From JBDTMT01 sp033764095 (GTDB taxonomy: Bacteria; Desulfobacterota; Binatia; HRBIN30; CADEER01), in NCBI GenBank assembly GCA_033764095.1, contig JANRJF010000032.1, positions 1 to 19,043 of the forward strand: a stretch of 19,043 nt of DNA, read 5' to 3'. Shown here one piece after another: positions 13,467 to 19,043 of the stretch (positions are counted from its first letter, which is position 1; each line of letters opens with the position of its first letter). A model generated the notes under the pieces. The model saw nothing but the letters and a program-made list of their open reading frames with translations. It made no database searches and was not told the origin of the DNA. Both the position numbers and the translations under genes were made by a program.

Positions 13467-14612
13467 TCAGCTCAGCGTGTAGATTCTCCGCACGTTGCCG
13501 CCCAGATAGGCGGCGCGGGTCGGCGCCGACAGGCGCTCCACCTGGCGGCTCAGCGCATCCACCCAGGTCGAGGGGTGATCCGGGTGCGGGTAGTCCGTCG
13601 CCCACATGAAGAGATGGGCGCCGACGTGATCGAACAGCAGCGGTGCCGCGGTCTCGTCCGGATCGCCGGAGATGAAGCACTGGCGGGCGAAGAGCTCGCT
13701 GGGCTTCGCGCCGATCGGCACGGCGCGGCCGGAAATGGTGTCGAACACCGCGTCGCAGCGATCGAGGAACGGACCGAGCCAGCCCATGCCGGATTCGAGG
13801 ATGCCGAGCCGCAGCGCGGGGAAGCGGTCGAGCGTCCCATAGTCGAGAAAGGTCAGGAAGGCCTGCTGGACGCCCTGGCGCAGCGTGACGTTGTAGTGGA
13901 ACTCGCTCGCGCGCCCGAGCTTGTCGAAGCGCACCGGCATCGACCACAGCGGCTCGTAGGTCGGATGAATCGCGATCGGCACATCGAGCTCGACCGCGGC
14001 ACGCCAGAGCGGATCGTGATCCGGATGGCCGTGGCCCTTGCGGCTGTGGGTGAACGGCGCCACCCACCCGCCGCGGCAGCCGTCGGCGACGGCGCGCTCG
14101 AGCTCCGCCGCCGAGCCGAGCGGATCGAGTAGCGTCAGGTGCGCGATCGGCACCAGGCGCCCGCGCGAGCCGCGACAGAAGTCCGCGATCCAGCGGTTGT
14201 AGGCGCGACAGTAGGCCAGCGCGAACTCCGCGTCGGTGACCTCGCACTCCCACAGCAGATGGATGGTGGGATAGAGCAGCGTCGCCTCGAGATGCTCCCG
14301 GTCGAGCAGCGCGACGCGCTCGGCCGCATCGCCGGCACCGTACGGGATGTGATCCATGTAGCGGCGCTCCGGCGACGGGCGCGCCTGCTCGTCGCCCATG
14401 GCGCCCATCAGGCCGAGCACGCCTTTGACCGTGCGCTCGCTCGGCCGGCCGTTCAGCTCGAGATACTCGAGCCCCTGCGCGTCCGTCCTGATGCGGATCG
14501 CGCGGTCCACGTAGCGCTGCTCCAGGTAGCGCTCCCAGAGCCACGCCGGTTCGAGCACGTGCCCGTCGGCATCGACCGTGCCGTCGTGCGCGAAACGCCT
14601 GATCTCGTACAT
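13467..14612 (-). CDS. Amidohydrolase-2 (ACMSD-like) family metal-dependent hydrolase
   Basis: 381 residues. The start TVDADGHVLEPAWLWE (residues 13-27) is the metal-binding strand of the amidohydrolase-2 family in the D-x-D-x-H form common in its environmental members. Further likely ligands are His216 in AIHPTYEP and Asp340 in MWATDYPHPDHPSTW; LESGMGW (272-278) is also conserved. The family includes ACMSD-type decarboxylases and hydrolases of aromatic or acyl substrates; this subgroup has no firm function. The start ATG 14612 has an AGGAGG ribosome binding site. The gene is divergent from the large secreted protein and stands alone. Confidence 0.9.
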   Translation of the reverse strand: MYEIRRFAHDGTVDADGHVLEPAWLWERYLEQRYVDRAIRIRTDAQGLEYLELNGRPSERTVKGVLGLMGAMGDEQARPSPERRYMDHIPYGAGDAAERVALLDREHLEATLLYPTIHLLWECEVTDAEFALAYCRAYNRWIADFCRGSRGRLVPIAHLTLLDPLGSAAELERAVADGCRGGWVAPFTHSRKGHGHPDHDPLWRAAVELDVPIAIHPTYEPLWSMPVRFDKLGRASEFHYNVTLRQGVQQAFLTFLDYGTLDRFPALRLGILESGMGWLGPFLDRCDAVFDTISGRAVPIGAKPSELFARQCFISGDPDETAAPLLFDHVGAHLFMWATDYPHPDHPSTWVDALSRQVERLSAPTRAAYLGGNVRRIYTLS

Positions 14613-14861
14613 CGCGGCCCTCCTGCGCGCCGACTGGCGCCGCCGCGACCCAGCCTAGAAGAAGGGGCCGGCGCGCGACAAGCGCGCGTCGGAGCCGCTG
14701 TCGCGAGGCGCGATTCTCCGTTGATGCGCAGGCGGATCCGCCTACCGACGCGTAGACAGAGGATCGCGACTTCGCTGTTGCGGCACCCCACTCGCGGCGC
14801 TATAGCGCGGCGGCGCCAGCGTTTCGCTGAGCCGCGCGGCTGGACGAACGGAGGCGGGGGA
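14613..14861. promoter_or_regulatory. Divergent intergenic region with two short palindromes
   Basis: A 249-bp gap between divergent genes. It holds a 14-bp perfect palindrome AGGCGGATCCGCCT at 14730-14743 and a 12-bp perfect palindrome GCGCTATAGCGC at 14797-14808. Either could be an operator, but short GC palindromes are expected by chance at this composition. Confidence 0.4.
14778..14806 (+). promoter_or_regulatory. Possible sigma-70-like promoter for the secreted protein gene
   Basis: TTGCGG (14778-14783) and TATAGC (14801-14806) are separated by 17 bases, and the TATAGC is one of the few AT-rich spots upstream of ATG 14862. The match to consensus is partial (3/6 and 4/6), and the -10 box overlaps the 12-bp palindrome at 14797-14808. 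Confidence 0.3.
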
Positions 14862-17800
14862 ATGGCGGTGTGGGTCAGGCACGCGTGCAGCGCGGCGCTC
14901 GTCGCGGCCGTGATCGCAACGGCGGTGGCCGTGCCGGCTCAGCTGCCGTATCTGGTCAAGGACATCAACACGGCGCCGACGCCCATCGGCTCAGCGCCTG
15001 CCAACTTCTGCGCCGTCGGGTCGACCGCCTACTTCGCCGCCACCACGGCCGAGCTCGGCAGCGAGCTCTGGCGTACCGACGGCACACCCGAGGGCACCGC
15101 GCTGGTCGCCGACGTTCGGCTGGGCCTCTCCGGATCGTCGCCGGCGCAGCTGACGCGCTTCGGCTCGCGGCTGCTGTTTGCCGCCAACGACGGCGGGCAC
15201 GGCATCGAGCCCTTCATCAGCGACGGCTCCGCGCAAGGTACCGTGCTGCTGGCGGACGGCAACCCGGGCAGCGCGGGCTCGAATCCCACCGCCTTCACCG
15301 TCCTCGGCGATGTCGCCATCTTCACCGCCACGTCGGCGCTGAACGGCACCGAGTTGTGGCGCACCGACGGCACGCCAGAAGGCACGGCACTGCTCGCCGA
15401 TCTGCGGCCCGGCACGCAGAGCTCCGCGCCGAGCACGCTGGTCGCGTTCGGCGGCTGGGTGTATTTCAGCGCCGACAACGGCGCCATCGGTCGCGAGCTG
15501 TGGCGGACGAACGGCAGCCTCACCGAGGTCGCCGTGGACGTGCAGCCGGGCCCAGGCACCGGCGAGGTCGCCGTGCTCGGCGTGCTGGGCGATGCGATGC
15601 TGCTCTCGGCGCGCAGCCTCGCCGCCGGCGTCGAGCTGTGGCGCAGCGACGGCACGCCGGCCGGGACGTGGCAGGTCCTCGATATCTACCCAGGCAGCAC
15701 GGGCTCGTCGCCGACCGGCTTCGCCAAGCTGGGGGCGACGGCCATCTTCCGCGCCTCGGATCCGACCAACGGCACCGAGTTGTGGCGCAGCGACGGGACC
15801 GCAGCGGGCACGCTGGTCATCGACTTCAACCCGGGAGCGGGCAGCATCACTCCCACGAACCTCATCAGCGCCGGCGACCGCGTGTTCTTCGTCGCCACCG
15901 TGGCGAACCAGGGGACCGAGCTGTGCAGCACCGACGGCACCGCGGCCGGAACGAAGGTGCACGACCTGCTGCCCGGTCTGGCCAGCTCACAGCCGACCCA
16001 GCTCGTCGCGCTGGGCAACCAGGTCTTGCTGCGCGCCGCCGATGGCGGGTCAAACTACGAGCTCTGGCACAGCGACGGTACCGACGCCGGGACAGGACGC
16101 GTCCTCGAGATCCGCCCCGGTTCGCAGGGATCGAATCCAACCGGGCTGATCACACTCGACGACACGGTTGTGTTCAGCGCCGATGACGGCGCCCACGGCG
16201 CGGAGCTCTGGCGGACCGACGGCAGCGCTGCCGGCACGCAACTGGTTGCCGACATCGCGGAGGGGGAATCGACCGGCAACAGCGGCTCTCCCATCAATTC
16301 CACCTATCTCACCGCGGTCGGCGACCGGCTGTTCTTCGGGGCGGCTCGCAACGGGTCGCGCTTCGAACCGTGGAAGAGCGACGGCACGGCAGCCGGCACC
16401 GTGCTCATGCAACCGGCCGATCCGAACGCGCCGTCCGCCTCGCTGCCGGGCGTGTTCACCGCGTTCGGTGGTGTGGCGTTCTTCAGCGCCGACAGCCCCA
16501 CGAGCGGACGCGAACTGTGGCGCAGCGACGGCACCGCCGACGGCACCGGTCTGTTCGTCGATCTCAATCCCGGCACCGGCGGGTCCACCCCGAACGGATT
16601 CCTCAAGTTCAAGGACGACCTCTATTTCTACGCCTACGACAACGCGCGCGGCACGACGTTGTGGAAGACCGACGGCAGCGTCGCCGGGACCTTCTCGGTC
16701 AAGGACTTCCGCCCCACCTCGACCGGCGGACAGGTCGGCCCTGTCGCGGTGCTCGGCGATTGGCTGTTCCTCACCGCCGACGACGGCGCACACGGCTTCG
16801 AGCTCTGGCGCAGCGACGGGACCGACGCCGGCACCACCCTGGTCAAGGACATCTATCCCGGCACTGGGTGGGCCAACCCGTACCACTTCGCGGTGCTCGA
16901 CGACGCGATCCTGTTCGGCGCCACGGATGGCAACGCCCACAGCAGTGAGCTGTGGCGCAGCGACGGCACCGAGGCTGGCACGTACATGGTCGCCGACATC
17001 AACCCCGGGTCGTCGGGCTCCAACCCGGCCTATCTCACTCGCATCGGGGCGCGCGTACTGTTTCTCGCCAGCGACGGCACGCACGGCACCGAGCTGTGGT
17101 CGACCGACGGTACGACCGACGGCACGTTCCAGATCGAGATCACGCCCGGCGCCGCCGGTTCGTTCCCCAGCAGCGGCTTCACGCGCTTTGGCGATGCGCT
17201 CTACTTCAGCGCCTCGGACGCCACACATGGCGCCGAGCTCTGGCGCAGCGACGGCACCGCTGCCGGAACCTGGATGATCAAGGATCTCCGCCCTGGCCTG
17301 TCGGGCTCGGGACCGAGCTCGCTCCGCGTCGCGGGGGCGTGGCTCTTCTTCGACGCCTTCACCGACGAAGCGGGAAGCGAACTGTGGCGCAGTGACGGAA
17401 CCGAAGCCGGCACCATGCTGCTCGCCGATCTACGCCCCGGAACGCCGAGCTCGGATCCGAGCGAGCTGACCGACGTCGGCGGCACGCTCTTCTTCCTCGC
17501 CAACGACGGCGTGCACGGCATCGAACCCTGGGCAATCCTCGCTTCGTGCGGCAACGCCGGCGTCGGACCGGGGGAGGAATGCGACGACGGAAACGGCATC
17601 GATGGTGACGGCTGCGATGGCAACTGCACGGTTACGCGGTGCGGCAACGGCATCATCAGCCCCGGCGAGCAGTGCGACGACGGCAACGATGTCGACGGCG
17701 ATTGCTGCTCGGCGAGCTGCGTCGCGGCACCCGCCGGTGCGTCGTGCGCGCCCGACGCCGTCGCCTGCCGCGCGGATCTGTGCGACGGCGCCGGCCGCTG

Positions 17801-18920
17801 CATTCATCCACTCGCGGCAGCCGGGGCCGTCTGCCGGCCGGCGCGCGGCCCCTGCGACGCCGCCGACGTGTGCGACGGCCGCTCGCTGTACTGCAGTGCG
17901 GACGGCACCCGCACCGGTGTCTGCCGCCCGGCCGCCGGGGGCTGCGATCTCGCCGAATCCTGCGACGGACAGGACGACTGTCCGCCCGATCTGCGCGCCG
18001 CGCCGGGCGTCGTCTGCCGCCCCGCCGCCGGCGCCTGCGACCTGAGCGAATCGTGCGACGGCGCAACGCCCGACTGCCCTTCGGACGCCGTCGTCGAGCA
18101 CGGCGTGGTCTGCCGAGCAGCCGCGGGTGACTGCGATGTCGCGGAGACCTGCAGCGGACAGCAGGCGACGTGCCCCGCGGACGACAAACGCTCTGACGTC
18201 TGCCGCTCCGCGCGCGACGTGTGCGATGCCGCCGAGCGCTGCGACGGCGTCGCCGATGTGTGCCCCTCCGACGCGCTGCAACCGAACGGCACGAGTTGCA
18301 GTGACACGACCTTCTGCAACGGCGCCGAGACCTGCCAGGCCGGCCTCTGTCTACAGGGACTGCCGCCGTGCGCCGGGCTGTGCGACGAGGCGGGCGCCGT
18401 GTGCGGGCCGGTCTGCCCGGCAGTCCGCCGTTCGGGCTGCTTGACCGCAGAGAAGTCTGACCTCCTCGTGACCGACGAGCCCGGCGATCGGCGCGACCAA
18501 TGGCAGTGGAAATGGCTGCGCGGCGCGGCGACTGCGACCGGAGCATTCGGCGATCCGCGTCAGACGACTGCCTTCGCGCTCTGTCTCTACGCCGGCGAGC
18601 CGGCGACGCTGGCGGCGGCCGCCGCCATCCCGCCAAGTGCGTCGCGCTGGACGAGCACGCGCAGCGGGTTCTCCTATTCAGACAACAGCGCCGCCGCTGC
18701 CGGCATGCGTCGCCTCAAGCTGCGCAGCAGCAGCGGAGACCGCAGCGCGATCAAGCTGCAGGGCCGCGGGTCCACCCTTCCTGACCCCAACCCCGCACTG
18801 GCGCTGCCGGTGGTGATTCAGCTGATCAATGCCGAGACCGCCGCCTGCTGGGAGAGCACCTTCGGCCCCGACGACGTGACGACGAACGACGACACGCGCT
18901 TCCGCGCCAAGCACCGTTGA
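14862..18920 (+). CDS. Large secreted modular protein: ELWRSDGT repeats, DUF4215-like and disintegrin-like Cys repeats, C-terminal domain
   Basis: 1352 residues. A Sec signal peptide is visible (basic start, hydrophobic AALVAAVIATAVA, cleavage near AVPA-Q, residue 26). Residues 30-890 are about 17 units of 45-52 residues, each with the pattern FxAxDxxxGxELWRSDGTxAGTxxVxDIxPGxxGSxP, from residue 68 to 851, ending in a degenerate EPWAI at 888; such units probably form beta-propeller or beta-solenoid blades. Residues 896-945 hold two DUF4215-like repeats (GPGEECDDGNGIDGDGCDGNC; GEQCDDGNDVDGDCC). Residues 945-1190 hold repeated disintegrin-like CDxxExCDGxxxxCPxD units, rich in likely disulfides. 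Residues 1193-1352 form a separate C-terminal domain. The start has GGAGGCGGGGG before ATG 14862. Likely surface-attached or released; binding or adhesion is inferred. Confidence 0.9.
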   Translation: MAVWVRHACSAALVAAVIATAVAVPAQLPYLVKDINTAPTPIGSAPANFCAVGSTAYFAATTAELGSELWRTDGTPEGTALVADVRLGLSGSSPAQLTRFGSRLLFAANDGGHGIEPFISDGSAQGTVLLADGNPGSAGSNPTAFTVLGDVAIFTATSALNGTELWRTDGTPEGTALLADLRPGTQSSAPSTLVAFGGWVYFSADNGAIGRELWRTNGSLTEVAVDVQPGPGTGEVAVLGVLGDAMLLSARSLAAGVELWRSDGTPAGTWQVLDIYPGSTGSSPTGFAKLGATAIFRASDPTNGTELWRSDGTAAGTLVIDFNPGAGSITPTNLISAGDRVFFVATVANQGTELCSTDGTAAGTKVHDLLPGLASSQPTQLVALGNQVLLRAADGGSNYELWHSDGTDAGTGRVLEIRPGSQGSNPTGLITLDDTVVFSADDGAHGAELWRTDGSAAGTQLVADIAEGESTGNSGSPINSTYLTAVGDRLFFGAARNGSRFEPWKSDGTAAGTVLMQPADPNAPSASLPGVFTAFGGVAFFSADSPTSGRELWRSDGTADGTGLFVDLNPGTGGSTPNGFLKFKDDLYFYAYDNARGTTLWKTDGSVAGTFSVKDFRPTSTGGQVGPVAVLGDWLFLTADDGAHGFELWRSDGTDAGTTLVKDIYPGTGWANPYHFAVLDDAILFGATDGNAHSSELWRSDGTEAGTYMVADINPGSSGSNPAYLTRIGARVLFLASDGTHGTELWSTDGTTDGTFQIEITPGAAGSFPSSGFTRFGDALYFSASDATHGAELWRSDGTAAGTWMIKDLRPGLSGSGPSSLRVAGAWLFFDAFTDEAGSELWRSDGTEAGTMLLADLRPGTPSSDPSELTDVGGTLFFLANDGVHGIEPWAILASCGNAGVGPGEECDDGNGIDGDGCDGNCTVTRCGNGIISPGEQCDDGNDVDGDCCSASCVAAPAGASCAPDAVACRADLCDGAGRCIHPLAAAGAVCRPARGPCDAADVCDGRSLYCSADGTRTGVCRPAAGGCDLAESCDGQDDCPPDLRAAPGVVCRPAAGACDLSESCDGATPDCPSDAVVEHGVVCRAAAGDCDVAETCSGQQATCPADDKRSDVCRSARDVCDAAERCDGVADVCPSDALQPNGTSCSDTTFCNGAETCQAGLCLQGLPPCAGLCDEAGAVCGPVCPAVRRSGCLTAEKSDLLVTDEPGDRRDQWQWKWLRGAATATGAFGDPRQTTAFALCLYAGEPATLAAAAAIPPSASRWTSTRSGFSYSDNSAAAAGMRRLKLRSSSGDRSAIKLQGRGSTLPDPNPALALPVVIQLINAETAACWESTFGPDDVTTNDDTRFRAKHR
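15063..17540 (+). repeat. Coding tandem repeats, about 17 units of roughly 150 bp (ELWRSDGT)
   Basis: The DNA repeats in step with the protein units; the most conserved stretch in each unit encodes ELWRSDGT (for example GAGCTGTGGCGCAGCGACGG). Units diverge between the motifs, so this is an old expansion rather than recent slippage. Variants such as EPFISDGS (unit 2), ELWRTNGS (unit 4) and ELCSTDGT (unit 7) show decay of single copies. Confidence 0.85.
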
Positions 18921-19043
18921 GGGTCGCGCTGTCCTCGCAGTTGACTCGGTGAGTGACGAGAGGCGGGGGATGGGCGGGGGCGCCGCCGCGCAACCCCCCC
19001 CGGTTCGCACCGTCGCGATACGCGCCGGTCAATGCGGGGGTCG
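18921..19043. other. 3' flank without supported gene
   Basis: The 123 bases after the secreted protein stop include runs of G and C (GGCGGGGG near 18973, a C-run near 18993) but no clear gene, hairpin with T-run or repeat copy. Confidence 0.5.

Noticed and set aside
14139..14861. Upstream extension of the secreted protein frame
   Set aside because: It is antisense to the amidohydrolase; a good ribosome binding site and signal peptide fix the start at 14862.
15063..17540. Regular repeats considered as a CRISPR-like array
   Set aside because: The repeats are in frame within one long gene, diverged, and about 150 bp apart, with coding spacers.
18678..19032. Minus-strand open frames at the 3' edge
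   Set aside because: They are antisense to the secreted protein's end or of biased composition, without a recognisable domain.

Overview
The window is very GC-rich (roughly 70% by eye), densely coding, and carries short palindromic repeats between genes. The gene content points to an uncultured soil or sediment bacterium of the deltaproteobacterial / Myxococcota / Binatota type, inferred from memory of such genomes. It includes a GMC oxidoreductase, an amidase, crotonases and amidohydrolases of broad catabolic type, and a large secreted protein with ELWRSDGT repeats, DUF4215-like repeats and disintegrin-like Cys repeats. No rRNA, tRNA, CRISPR array, insertion sequence or phage gene was seen.

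Layout. 1-547 (-): N-terminal part of a GMC/FAD oxidoreductase, cut by the window edge. 708-1919 (-): lipoprotein substrate-binding protein of the branched-chain amino acid ABC type, without permease genes. 2019-4214 (-): membrane-anchored two-PAS histidine kinase without a response regulator. A near-identical 12-bp-stem hairpin lies just downstream of each of the last two genes. 4351-6482 (+): an amidase translationally coupled (ATGA) to an isochorismatase-fold hydrolase resembling biuret amidohydrolase. 6562-7404 (+): crotonase-family enzyme. 7510-8346 (+): alpha/beta hydrolase with an uncertain start. 8347-8566: convergent gap holding a 28-bp perfect inverted pair of a palindromic repeat, with a third copy at 12593.

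8567-12593 is the most interesting part. An acetolactate decarboxylase with an N-terminal ribbon-helix-helix domain and a TetR regulator form a leftward pair. Divergent from them is a tungsten/molybdenum bis-MGD enzyme that resembles acetylene hydratase rather than a redox oxidoreductase, coupled by ATGA overlap to an 85-aa Arg-rich protein of unknown function. A 26-bp palindrome (11-bp arms) sits between the divergent genes and is the likely TetR operator, so the locus looks like an inducible unit for an unusual hydration or hydroxylation chemistry.

12692-13273 (-): DUF502 membrane protein. 13467-14612 (-): ACMSD-like amidohydrolase. 14862-18920 (+): a 1352-aa secreted modular protein. 18921-19043: no supported gene. 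Most long open frames antisense to these genes are artefacts of the base composition and are left out.
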